Source: Macrotrachela quadricornifera (taxonomy: Eukaryota; Rotifera; Eurotatoria; Philodinida; Philodinidae). From it: a stretch of DNA of 64,000 nucleotides. A program made the position numbers and the translations under genes. The stretch's first letter is position 1; every line of letters starts with the position of its first letter. The stretch is from the NCBI GenBank assembly GCA_022393335.1, contig JAJEKB010020660.1, positions 21,114-85,113 of the forward strand, given 5' to 3'. Below, piece by piece: positions 24,536-36,116 of this stretch. The notes beneath the pieces are model-generated. The model did not search any database. It had not been told where the DNA came from and saw nothing but the letters and a program-made list of their open reading frames with translations.

Positions 24536-26470
24536 TTGTTGACAAGGAACATGGCAATGCCAGCAATGTATTTTTAAAAGAGGGTTAAATTGTCTTCTAT
24601 TTTTTAATATGGATATTTTTTATGAATCGGTTTGATCTTTTTTTGTCGGATCCGTTTAATAAAAGCCATCGAGAAAGATGTTGTGTTCTTGAGGATGAAG
24701 TAGAAAATTAATATCTTCAATCGGAGACGTTTCTTTTTAATTACATGTGTTGCGTTTATCAGACCGAAAAGAATGTTATCATAAGTGGTACAAGTCTTAT
24801 GTAAATGTACAAGATGTCCTGAATGGGATTTAAGAAAAGTTTTTTTTCTATATCTTTGCTATTTCATTAGTTTTGTATACGATTCTTTTTCAAATTATAG
24901 ATGAATACACTGGGTTTTTATTCCTTGTAACGATTTTCGATACTAATATCCAGATGCATCACCTTGAATCGATATACAAAACTTTTGCTTTTTTTTCATT
25001 TGCCCATGAAAACATTATGTGTATGTTTTCATTTTAATTATTTCGACTATCTGTAGTAGTCTTCTGTAAATTTTGCTTGAAAGAAATAGTTTAAAATTTT
25101 TTCAATCTACATATTCCTGTACAATTTCAGAAGTTCTATTTAATCATATGAAATAAGAATTTAGAGACCGTATCTTATTTTTCAATGAATTGCATCTAAG
25201 AAAATAATTTTTTTGTATTTCGATGCGAGAAGATGATTTTGCATAATTGTGCCGAAGATCGTTAGATTAAATAAGAACTCAGTATATCCACCTATAATTC
25301 AAAATCATTTCGATAAAGTTAAATGAAATAACAAAGTTATATGAAAAACGTTTTGTTAAATGGCTTTCCAAACATTCTGTATATGCTTTAGAAACTGTCT
25401 ATACTTTGTTTGAAAGCAGATATGACAGAAAATATTACCTCTCAAAATCGATGAAAGACTTAATTATGTGCAAAAACGATATTGGCTTATAGGTATTTGT
25501 ATTGCATATTATTGATATTATTAAGATGACGGAGGTCGACACATTGATTTTTTTATAATGTGCTGTAAATTGAGTTGTTGCTTTTTTTATCAAATGTCAT
25601 CTAAATTCATTCTTTACTGTTGATTTTTAATTTGTGTATCGATCCTATATGAACTTTCAACGAAGAGATTATGAAAAGAAAATAATAAACATCTCACTCT
25701 AATTTAGAAAATTTCTTGGATAAGTAGAAGATGCAGTCCATTTATCTGCTAAGCAGTCGCATATTCTAATACGCTAAACGAAGACTAATACATTAAGTAA
25801 CATTACAAAGTAAATTGTCTATACTGACTTTGCCCAAATATATGCTCGTATCTCCATGCTAATTTATTTATTTTACACGCCATGTTCAATCGCAAGTGGA
25901 TCGTATTTATTTAAGCTTTTAGTATCTTCTCATATTATTAGTCTTTTCGATTTTCTCTATCAAGCTACGTAATATAATTGCATTTTTAAAGACAGTAGAT
26001 GCAATATATTTATAAGATACAACATGACGTTTAGTTTTCTGAATACATTTATTTTGGATGTTCTTCGTCAATACATAATTTAGTAATTTTCATTTTGATT
26101 GGTATGGAGAGTAAATTACAAGAATTCTGTCAAATCATCGGTTAAAGAAGGAATAAAGTAAACAGGATTATATTATTTGGAAAATATGATTCTGTTATAA
26201 AAATCAATATTTGTGCACTTTAATAAATTTATCAATAATGATTAATATTAAAGGGTAACTAATTTTAGAACGATTCCTATTAAGAAAGGTTCATTTATGA
26301 TTTTTTGATCATTACTATTTCATCTTATCTTGATAGAACTTTTTAATAATAGTTACTATGACTGTTGTTCAAAGAACTTATGTTAAATTAATAATAATAT
26401 TAAAAATGATAAATCTATGAGAAGTTTATCAATAGATAAGTGAAATATTCAATAAAACTTTTGTTCAAGT
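24536..26470. other. Intergenic, nothing recognised
   Basis: AT-rich DNA, no convincing coding region or repeat. Confidence 0.45.
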
Positions 26471-26474
26471 AGGT

Positions 26475-26790
26475 ATTCTTGGTCACATAAAACCACTAGT
26501 CGACAATCTTGCCTTTCATCTTTTCAGATTCTTGATTTTATTGGTTATCAGTCAAGATTCTTACCCTCAAAACAAGACCTTGACATTCTTGTAGATAGAA
26601 TCTTGTCTATTGAGGTAAGAAATGCTTCATCAGACAAGATTCTTGTGTTCTTCAGCTCTTGTCTAATTCTTTTTATTAAAAAAGAGAAAAATTCTTGCTT
26701 ACCCTCGCAAGATTATTGTGCTTTATTATCATTATTAATATATACCAACTATAATTACATTGCTTTGTTATTTTATTATAGAATCTTGCA
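26475..26790. repeat. Interspersed caagattcttg/attcttg repeats
   Basis: The core attcttg (and its complement caagaat) recurs at least ten times in both orientations over about 300 bp, for example agattcttg, tagaatcttgtct and gcaagattattg. It is possibly a decayed inverted-repeat element; the short ORF across it is not credible. Confidence 0.4.
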
Positions 26791-28000
26791 AGACTTAAAG
26801 GTATTTGAAAAAACATTAAAATCATCAAAATGACAAATAAAAAAGTTATGTAGTTTTATGCGCATTTAAAGAAAATTTCGATTGAGGAAATTGAAACAAA
26901 CCTTGAGTAGAAAAACAAAAAAAAGTCTGTTTAAAGTGTTAACATACTTTATTTATAGGACTATGCTAACAGTCTCACTATCAATATAGAAATGAACGAC
27001 GAAGTATATGCAAGAGACATATATAGACATGATGGACAAAGGATAGATCTTCTCTCTCTCTCTCGCAAGTCTATTTAGGTTCTTTTTGAGAGGAATAGAA
27101 AAATATTCTTGCCTGACTTATAAGACTAACAAGAATCTAGAAAGAATAGGCTCAAGAACGTAGATTAATGATTACGTTGTCAACAATATTCATTGAACCA
27201 TTCTTATCTTTATAATACTATTCATCAGTGTTCAGGATATGGTTATTATTAAAAAGATTCAAATAGTTGTTTCGAATTCAATGATGATATGGCATTCTTT
27301 ATTTAGATAAAACAGAAAGTGAAAATGTTGATCAATGTTTTTAAAATATGATAAATTTTTTCACAAAGATCAATGTGTAAATTGTATCTCTAATATATCT
27401 ACAAGTAACGCGGCGCAATCGTCGCTAACCCTCTATTGAAAGGATATGATCAGATCGCTCAGATCTCTTGTAATAAGAAAAAAAATTTGTTTTAATTCAT
27501 AAGTCCAATCACTTGATCACTTGCCCAACAGTCTTTTACTCATACTCATTTTGCTTACTATAATCTACTCAAACTAACGTCCAGTCGTTCGTCGGCCTCT
27601 CTCTGGTCGGCCATTCACGGCTAGCCGTTTATATATATATAATCAATTTTTCTATTTTCACACTAAAAAACTAACTCGTTTATAGTAGGTCGGTTCGTAA
27701 TCAAAGATATTGAAACTTTACGTAACAGTGTGGTCTGCAGCGCAAATTTTATTCTTCCCTCCATTTTCAAGAACTGATAATCGGCCGCACTCATTTTTAA
27801 AGAGGCATTAATTAAGTTCCTTCGAAAAATTATTCAAAGTACCTGAGTCTCTTTCGAATCTCATCTTTGAAGTAGCTCTCCAAATAAACGTCTAGATGTT
27901 TCTATCGACACCTCCACTATATTATCCATTTTTTATTTATTTTCAAAGCCAATAAATGAGTTGACTTTTATTCTATATCCAAAACTAATGACATTCTATT
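26791..28000. other. Intergenic, possible old retroelement piece
   Basis: No gene. A patch with higher GC and repeated cggcc/gtcgg phrases (27.40-27.63 kb) differs from its surroundings and could be a relic long terminal repeat, but no matching second copy or primer-binding site is visible. Confidence 0.3.
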
Positions 28001-28539
28001 ATATGTAATACGATATCCATTTGGTTACTCCTGATGATTGTTTGAAAAATCTGTTAGCGCAATTCCTATGGGATTAAAATGTGAAACACGATATAACTGT
28101 TTTCGCTGTCGGTCACGGTCTGTGACGCGAACCTTTGTGTCGGTTATGGCCTGTGAGGGAGGCGGGGGGAGTGGTTCCAAATTTCTACCCCGAAACACTT
28201 CAACACTCTTTTTCAGATCGCATTTCCCAGAAAAATATAAGAAAGCGTTTCTTTTCAGCATTAAAGGGTAAAAGACCCACGCACAATCACAATGGATTTG
28301 AAAAAGCTAATTCAAGACTAACATTCCTTACTGCTCATAATCATTCGTCAAATTCTAACATAGTTGATTTTCTTGTAGACGAAATATCAAAAAAAGACTT
28401 GAAAAAACGGTTCACAAAAAGACTGACGTCAGATTCGAGTTCCTCAACCTTAATTACCTTTGGTCAAACTTTATACGAAAACTAGCGGAGGTATCCGATG
28501 AAAAAAGAATATGGTTAAAGATTTGCATCTACCACCCGA

Positions 28540-28875
28540 CCTTTTCTGCTGTACATAATACGTCTTCTACAAGACTGTTCCCCGCTGTGGATGAGCTATC
28601 TACAACAGAAATTTTCGCGTCACACCTGAAACCTCTTGGCCAGGATTTTTACCGGCATGCATCAGGCATCTATATCAGGATTGTTCCTGCTATGCGTTAG
28701 GTATTCGTCATTGGACTCTTCTACCCGTGTGTGATGCCTCTTCCACAGGACTTTTTTCACCGTACCTGGAACCTTTGCTACAGATCTTACCCCGCCGTGC
28801 GTGGGGTATCTTTCACAGAGCTTTTCCCGCCGTGCATCCGGCAACTTCAGTGGGACTCTTCTCATCAGGCTCAAG
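28540..28875. repeat. Minisatellite, about 36-bp unit
   Basis: The unit runs cccgccgtgc, then about 8 bp, then a ctt-c-acagagctttt-type stretch, and recurs about every 36 bp (for example from 28734, 28770, 28802, 28836). About nine imperfect copies are present. Its GC content is clearly higher than the flanks. The ORFs on both strands here are by-products of the repeat. Confidence 0.6.
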
Positions 28876-28949
28876 TTGACACCCTCACTCTCAAAATTGC
28901 ATTGAACTGCGTCATTTGATTAGAAAGTGAATAAAATCTTAATCTCTTG

Positions 28950-29765
28950 CGACTTGGATGAAGTTTCACGCACGCCTCCCTTTCTCACCTCCAATCACTC
29001 TACCGATTTTCCTTAGCACTCAAAGAACTCATGCGCATAGTTCTGTGACGCCATCTCTCATGATGACTAAATACATCGCCAACAGACTCATCAGAATCTC
29101 GATCTGTATTGATCGCGATGAAATTTCGCCCAGCCCCTTCCACGCACTCCGTCTGGTGGTTCCAACCTCAAGTTGACTTTCCTCAGAAGTTAAGAAAGTA
29201 GTGTGGAAACTTTTGTGACGCTAGCTATCACACAGACTGAATGCATAGCGAACAGACAAATGTTCTTCTTTAAATATATAGATACGTCATCGTTGTGAAT
29301 CAAGAAAACACTTGTATACATTTTTTTCTCTTATAACCTATTAGAAACCTTCGATTTTTAAATTTCGACCAAAGAATCATCGATACAACATGATTAATCT
29401 TAGAATCGTAACAAATTCCCTAAATTTCTGAAAAATCCATGCACATTTCATTCCCATATGACTTGGGTGAAATTTCACCCAAACACTCCATCCTACTCCT
29501 GTTAATGGTAACAGCACTTTATAAAGCTACCGCTGGACTCAGAAACGCACCGTGGAAAGTTTGGTACTGTTAGTTAATACACTACTATCTGGGTGAGATT
29601 TCACCCACCTCACACCCTCGGTGGTTAACCCCTCTATGACCTTCCTCCGGGCCTGGGGATGCACCATGGAAAATTTGGTGATGCTAGCTTATACAGGGAC
29701 CGAATGCATAGCGAACAGACAGACAGACAGACAGACATTCTTCTTTATATATATAGATATAGATA
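28950..29765. repeat. Degenerate retroelement-like modules with cagacagaca/tatatagata tails
   Basis: Modules recur containing a gatgaaatttc-accca block (near 28960, 29117, 29468, 29590), a gtggaaa-tttg-tga-gctag block, and an atgcatagcgaacagacaga block. Two end in ttctt(c)ttta-atatatagata (29270 and 29745). Such cagacagaca + tatatagata ends are seen at the 3' ends of invertebrate non-LTR retroelement families. It is probably a set of stacked, non-autonomous copies; no reverse transcriptase is present. Confidence 0.5.
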
Positions 29766-30072
29766 ATTGGTCAACTATCTTCGATTATTGGTGCGAATAT
29801 TAACTATTCAAAATTAATTGATCTATTCTTCATTTATATTTTAATTAATCTTTATAGATTGGAAGGAATATTTTTCTCATTAAGTGGAACCCTGCTATAT
29901 TTCTCTCTTATTTACATGTAAAATCTAATTAGACGGTGCAACATTTTTTCAATGCAGAGGAACACGTTCTATAATGCTACCACTAATTAGCGGTGGAACA
30001 CATTCTAAGGGAATACCCTCCTCTAAATTACTTTAAAAAAAAAGTTTTTTTTTATGTTTACCTTTTGTATAA

Positions 30073-30443
30073 AGCTGCCATGGCTGAGTGGTTACGTTGC
30101 TCGACACGTACCCACAAGGTACTGTGTTCGAACCTCAGTACAACCAGTCATGGAATTACCCTGGACAAGTCACTAACGACTGTTTATCTCGGATCACCCG
30201 TCCGATAGCACGCCGATTACATTGTCGACATACCATACAGCTCCTGTAGTTGGTATGTGGTTAGTCAGTATGTCTGGGGAGCTCAAGTAATTGAGCGAGA
30301 AGAACTCAGCGTCCGGCCGGCTTTCTGTCCAGAGCTGCAAGTAGCAACAGTTGTAGGAAAAATATTGGGCCAATGAAAATGTCCTTGGACATCATCCTAT
30401 ACTGAAAGGTAGCCCAAAGACGGGGTACTCTTCTTCTTCTTTC
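30073..30443 (+). mobile_element. tRNA-derived SINE
   Basis: The head has an RNA polymerase III A box (tggctgagtggtta, from about 30080) and a B box (gttcgaacc, about 30126-30134) spaced as in a tRNA with a long variable region (Ser/Leu-like). A non-tRNA body of about 300 bp follows. The element ends in a ttcttcttctttcttc tail. Near-identical 11-bp flanks (cttttgtataa before, cttttgtgtaa after) look like a target-site duplication. It would depend on a LINE for movement. The short antisense ORF in its body is not a gene. Confidence 0.78.
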
Positions 30444-30454
30444 TTCTTTTGTGT

Positions 30455-31940
30455 AAGCTGCTTCATTTATCATGATGAACACAAAGCAACGAATGGTTAA
30501 AATAACATTCATTCTCTTTCACAAAATTTGACGCTCCAAATAGAAATAAAATAACCTCATTTTCACCAATTTCAAGTATTATAGCACTTATGAAATGGAT
30601 TCTTGAATGATTTGTTTAAAGTGCTTTTAAGGTTTTTTTCTTTCCTTCTCTTTTCATAATAAAAGCGCTTCATCTGCATACGATTGTACATAGTTCATTT
30701 ACTTAATCCGTTTCGAAAAAAGAAAGAATCGATGATTAAATAAAAATGAAATATTGCGTTATGCATGCCATTTTCAGATTCAGGTAAAATGTAGAGATAT
30801 TAATAATAACTTTTTCTATTGATTGTATATACGTAGATGAATGAATTATTCATATAAAATACAACGTCATAAAGTAAATGGAAAACATGTTCGTATACAA
30901 ATACGTCTACAGTGAAAATAAGATAAGTATTAAAAATGTAAAATCTATTGTAAAGTCGATTATGCTCTTTTCAAAAGATTTTTTTTGTTTATTTATCAAT
31001 AGCTTCAAAATATGATTTCTTTTACAGAATGCGTATGAAACTCTTGTCAAAATAGCTATTTTTTTGAGAATGTCAACTTTAGAAGAACATTCCATCAACA
31101 AAGGAACTTTTCCTTTAAACTGATTTGATGAAATTACGAACTAAAAATACATTTGTGATGATGTGACTAATACTGGTAAGTGTCTGGTCTAAGTTTTTAT
31201 TTTGAAAAAAACTTATAAGTCTATGACATATGAAATAAGAATTGACATATGTATTCATGGTTGTCTGAAGATAATTTTATAAATGAGAAATTTTCATATT
31301 ACTATATGATAGAAAACTTTTTGAGATTTGTTCTTCGACAGCGATACAGTCAATGAAAATTAAAATAAAACCTTTGACTTTTTTCTTTTTATTTTCTTTT
31401 ATGAATAAGTCAGATAATAATCAAATATACATATAGACAAAGTACACTGTGTTATAGTAGGTAGTAAATAGTTGACGGAGTTTGAATAAAAACGAATCAA
31501 TACAATGAACAATCTTTTTATCTAAAAATAATTATAAGAATTTGAAAGGGTATTATATATTGACTGAGTATCAATTGTTAATGATATTTTTCGTACTTTT
31601 GTTTGATATAAAAGATTGTCATTTTATCATACATATATTTAATTCAGATTTTTTAATTCTGAAAGTTTCATCTCTATAACTGCAACTAATAGTGAAATAT
31701 ATCAGTAAGATTTCATAATATATAAATTTTTTACTAATTTTTTTTGTATTTCACTCTAAAAATAGTTTGTATTTCGTCATAGTTATAATGTGATGATTTT
31801 TATTCTCCTATCGTCAGAGAATAAAAAACATCGCAATCTATACTTGAGAAAAGGTAGCTTCACTATATCCAGACACATCGTATCGATATTAAAAACTTCG
31901 ATGATTCAAAATCGTTCAGAAAAATGATTGGCGTGTTTGT
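30455..31940. other. Intergenic, nothing recognised
   Basis: AT-rich, no ORF with family features. Confidence 0.45.
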
Positions 31941-31942
31941 CG

Positions 31943-32016
31943 TACTTTGATAGCTCAATGGTTAAAGTGCTCGTTTAGCTCAACAGTCATCTTATCAGAA
32001 GTTCAATTTCCGAATG
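31943..32016 (+). pseudogene. tRNA-like relic (A and B boxes)
   Basis: An A-box-like tagctcaatggttaa (31951 on) and a B-box-like agttcaatttcc (32000 on) sit about 40 bp apart, as in a tRNA. The anticodon stem does not pair well and the T arm is degenerate, so this is a tRNA pseudogene or SINE head rather than a working tRNA. Confidence 0.35.
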
Positions 32017-32315
32017 AAACTTATCATTATTTTTTCTAAATGACATTGAATCATTGCAGTCAAGCAAAATAAAAGAAACAGTGCTATATAATTATATATA
32101 ATTCTTTTTATCTTTTAAACTATCGATCTATTTCTTATGATGTTTATCTGTCTAGTGACAACTCTCTAGAGCATAATAGTGAATAATCGAAATAATCGTA
32201 CCAAGTAATAATCAAGAATTAGATAAGTATAGTTGGTATATCAAGAGAATTAGTCGATTTTTTTCGCCATTGTTAATTTATTTATTCACATTTGTAAAAT
32301 TTTCAAAGTTTACTG

Positions 32316-32664
32316 TAGGGGTGTCAGCTTAGTATTAGTATTAGGAAAATGCTAATACTTTGTATTAGAATTCAAAAAATAATTTAATGCTTTGGTATTA
32401 GGATTAATAAAATAATTTAATACTTTAGCATTAGTATTGAATTAAAATTAGTATTAAACTAGCATTGTTTAATACTTGTTTCCATGAGCATTAGTATTAA
32501 GTATTGATAATTTAATATTAAAGCTAATTCAATACTAATACTAAAGTATTAAGTTAATTTTTTAATATTAATACGAAAGCATTGAATTATCTTTTGAATT
32601 CTAATACAAAAGTGTTAAATTAGCATTAGTTTAATGCAATGTTAATTCTAAGCCGACACCCCTA
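32316..32664. mobile_element. TA-flanked MITE
   Basis: It begins taggggtgtcagcttagtat and ends with the mirror image agccgacacccct-a, bounded by TA on both sides. The body (about 330 bp) is built of attagtatta-like words in both orientations, giving an almost fully self-complementary element. There is no ORF. TA target preference fits Tc1/mariner- or PIF-related MITEs. Confidence 0.75.
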
Positions 32665-33576
32665 GAGTACTGTTTTAGAGAGTATGTGAACGATATGAGA
32701 AAGAAAGTCTCCAGATGAGTCAAAAATTGTGGGTGCTTTGTTTCAGATATTTTTACCATCTATTTATTTTAACATGAAGAATACGAGTATTGGAAAAGAA
32801 CAGTCAAGGACAGATTACATTACATCAGCAACGAATAAGGTAAAAAGCATAAATTCTTTTATTTGAATGAAGAGATTCAAAGTTATATTATACGTTTATT
32901 ATTTAGTGGATCGAGGAGCGGTTTACAAAATGGCAACAAAACAATCCGTAAATAGTCTTTTTTTAGATGAAATATAAACGTTTTACTTCAACTGTTGAGT
33001 GTCATTTCTTTTTGTTTCCATTTATTTTTTCTATGATGATTGCGTTTGTTACTCCATCAGTTTACTATGCTTCATACCTTTTCGCAAAATTTAATAAGGA
33101 TTAATCTTGATTTGTCTCAATAATTCGATGATAAACTATTTCAATCTAAAACCTGTTATATTTCATTTTATAAAACACGTTTATAAATCAGCAACTGATT
33201 GTTCAACGAGAAAATAGTAATGATAGTGATCCATTTTTCATTTACCTTGAGAAATCGTAAAAGACCAGCTTCAAAAAGTGTCTCATGTAATAGTATATCA
33301 AATGTAACAAGACATTATTTTGTGTGTTGTGAAAGACGATTGGACAAATTTCTAGAACAATCGCTGCAGTATTAATATGTTAGGGCATCATTGTAATCAA
33401 ACTGTATCTCTGGTTTTTCTTTGAAAAGAAATATCATTTTCTTATATGATCACCATTTATTGCCGAAAAAAACTGTACCATTCAATTCTTTACAGAAAAC
33501 ACACCCTGCAATGCAATTCTTACGGATTTTAAGTACGAAACATAATGGAGTCGTCTTAACTGTAATAAAAAGATCT
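32665..33576. other. Intergenic, nothing recognised
   Basis: AT-rich, no gene; the ORF at 33421-33654 runs into the foldback element that follows. Confidence 0.45.
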
Positions 33577-34207
33577 CTTACGAGGGAACCTTTCCAACTG
33601 TCTAATCGTTTTTTGAATGAAACGTGCTGGGTTCTAGGTTATCGACTGTACTGATTCCGAATATTGGTATGCGAAGTGCCCTTAGGCCTTCTGTTCGGAG
33701 TTATGGACATTTTGCTGAATTTTTAGCCTATGACATGATATATACTGAAAAATCGAGTGACGATATTTCGAGCTGAGATTTTCCCCAGAGATAGGTCTAT
33801 TTACCAATAGAAAGCTCTGAAAATTTCAGCTCAAAAGAATGTTTCTTTCTCAAGATATTATACTCCCAAAAAACACACATATCCTGTAAACAATGCTGGA
33901 ATATTTTGGTTTTTTTGAGAGTTTAATATCTTGAGAAAGAAACATTCTTTTGAGCTGAAATTTTCAGAGCTTTCTATTGGCGAATAGATCTATCTCTGAG
34001 CAAAACCTCAGCTCGAAATATCGTCAATCGATTTTTCAGTATATATCATGTCATAGGCTAAAAATCCAGCAAAATGCCCATAACTTTGGACAGAAGGCCT
34101 AAGGGCACTACTCATACCAATATTCGGAATCAGCACTGTCGATAACCTAGAACCCAGTACGTTTGATTCAAAAAGCGATTAGACAGTTGGAAAGGCTTCC
34201 TCGTAAG
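33577..34207. mobile_element. Foldback element, about 300-bp arms
   Basis: The left arm (33577 to about 33880) and right arm (about 33908-34207) are reverse complements with few differences. Matched landmarks are cttacgagg/cctcgtaag, ggccttctgt/acagaaggcc, and ctcaaaagaatgtttctttc/gaaagaaacattcttttgag. The loop is about 30 bp. The same interior phrase (tttcagctcaaaagaatgtt) reappears in inverted form at 41.95-42.11 kb, so a family exists. There is no ORF of its own. Confidence 0.85.
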
Positions 34208-36116
34208 TGTCTAATAGCTTCATTTAGGAAAAATTATAACATTCATTTTATTATTATTTATTTTTGAATGTATATGTTTCAATGTATTTTGCGTCGGTAG
34301 AAAATAAAACGAGCTCCTGATCTGCGATTTCTGCCAATCCATAGAGAAATTCATAGGATACAACTTACGTAACAAACAAATATTTTAACACACATAAAAT
34401 AATTTGTATTTTGTCAGTCTTTCAGAAAGTAGCTTACAAAATGATGAAATGCAAACGAAGTTTTAATTCTAATACTATAACTAGATAGACTAATATACCT
34501 TCTAGAAATCAATAGAAGTCCGATGACGCTGTCTCTAATGAATATTTAGAGGGTACTTTTTTCTATTGAATAACTCACATGCATATTTTGAAGTTAGTTT
34601 ATTTTGAAAATGAATGCAATTGTAGGTTATAGACGATGCTAAACTGCAAGGTATCTTTCTATTGCTTAAAAAAATGTTTTTAACAATACACAATTGACTT
34701 CATCTATACGTATCAATATAAATTCACAATTAATTTAATTTGTGCATAAACTAAATTATTTTATTTTTTTCTAAGACATCTAGGACTAGTTCACATAACT
34801 CTTGAAATTCTATTTTCAAGAACTTCTAAAAACATTTTAACCAATATTTGAGAATACTAATCACATCTCCGCAAGCCCTATATCAAAATATGTGCAGTAC
34901 ACAATTTTATGAAAGTTACGGATAGACGAATATCAATAGAATATTAAAGTATTACAATTAGCGTTAATGTTTCGATAGTCTCTCATAATTCGTCCTCAAC
35001 AAACCAATATTTTTTTCGAGCGAAAGAGCAGAAATAGACATGGGGATAGGTAGGAAGAATGGAGTTTTTTTTGGCTATGTTTTTTTCCACCATTCGACTG
35101 ATGAAACCTAGTATTGTTTATGTCAATTAGGGATTGTGAAGGGTCCTGTATAATTCTTCTCGCTACTATTTAGTCTCTGGTTTTATCTATTATTGTGGAG
35201 GATGGACATAATTCTTTTCAGAGCGAACTTTGGCCCGATATGAAAACTATCAGGTTCCATCATTATAATCGTGGAAAAATTTGTGAAAATTGATAATGAC
35301 TATCATAAGTGTCTCTTAAACAAACAAAAGAGCACTTTAATTTAATTGAATATGAAAAGAAAATGAGTTATTTTTTTTTGAGTTTAAATAATTTTTAATT
35401 TAAATTGATATAACTTAATATGGAAAATAGTATCTCTACTTATTAGTGAAATTCGAAAAATTATCCATTTGAAATATTGCATAAGTTTAGATCCTTAAGA
35501 CAATAATTCAAATACAATAGTCTATCTTTGTATTATTTGAAGACTTTAGGATCGATAGACTATTGCAAGTTTCTAGTCATCATCTGACTTAACTAATTCA
35601 CCAAACGTTTTCTCAAAATATACTACATTTTCACTTGTCTGAGTAGATAGCGAAGTGAACTTCGAACGGTTTTTATTAATTTGGAAATCTTTACTGTAGT
35701 TTCGTGATCTAAAACTTTTTTGATTGTATTTTTAGGAGTTTTGGATTTCTGGGAAATCCTTTGCTGCAAATATTTAAAGATTTTATAAAGTGGTATATTG
35801 GCAAACCTTTAATAGATTCCCACTCAAACTTTCTTTTTTCGGGGTATAGCTTATCTCATTCTTGAGTTTTTCAAAATCATTAAAGACCATTATATTTTGA
35901 TATGGATAAAAATAACTTTTATTATTTACATGCACAAAACTTTCCATACTCATGATATGAGCAATCTAAGACGCTTTAGTAATCGAAGTAATATTTAGTA
36001 ATGAATTAAGAAAACTAATATGAATAATGTTCAAAAACATATATTCAGTTCTCTATAATAAATAATTTTGATTCTTTTGCTCCGAATCCTTCAATCTATT
36101 TTTCTGTTTTCTACAG
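34208..36116. other. Intergenic upstream of the TRPM-like gene
   Basis: AT-rich, with no clear coding signal. The missing 5' end of the TRPM-like gene may lie here, but I could not identify an exon or promoter. Confidence 0.4.

Noticed and set aside
27400..27640. Possible solo LTR
   Set aside because: No second copy, no primer-binding site and no clear TG...CA ends with a duplication.
28025..28919. Several overlapping ORFs on both strands
   Set aside because: They arise from a GC-rich minisatellite and have no consistent protein features.
31943..32016. Functional tRNA gene
   Set aside because: A and B boxes are present, but anticodon and T stems do not pair; kept only as a relic.
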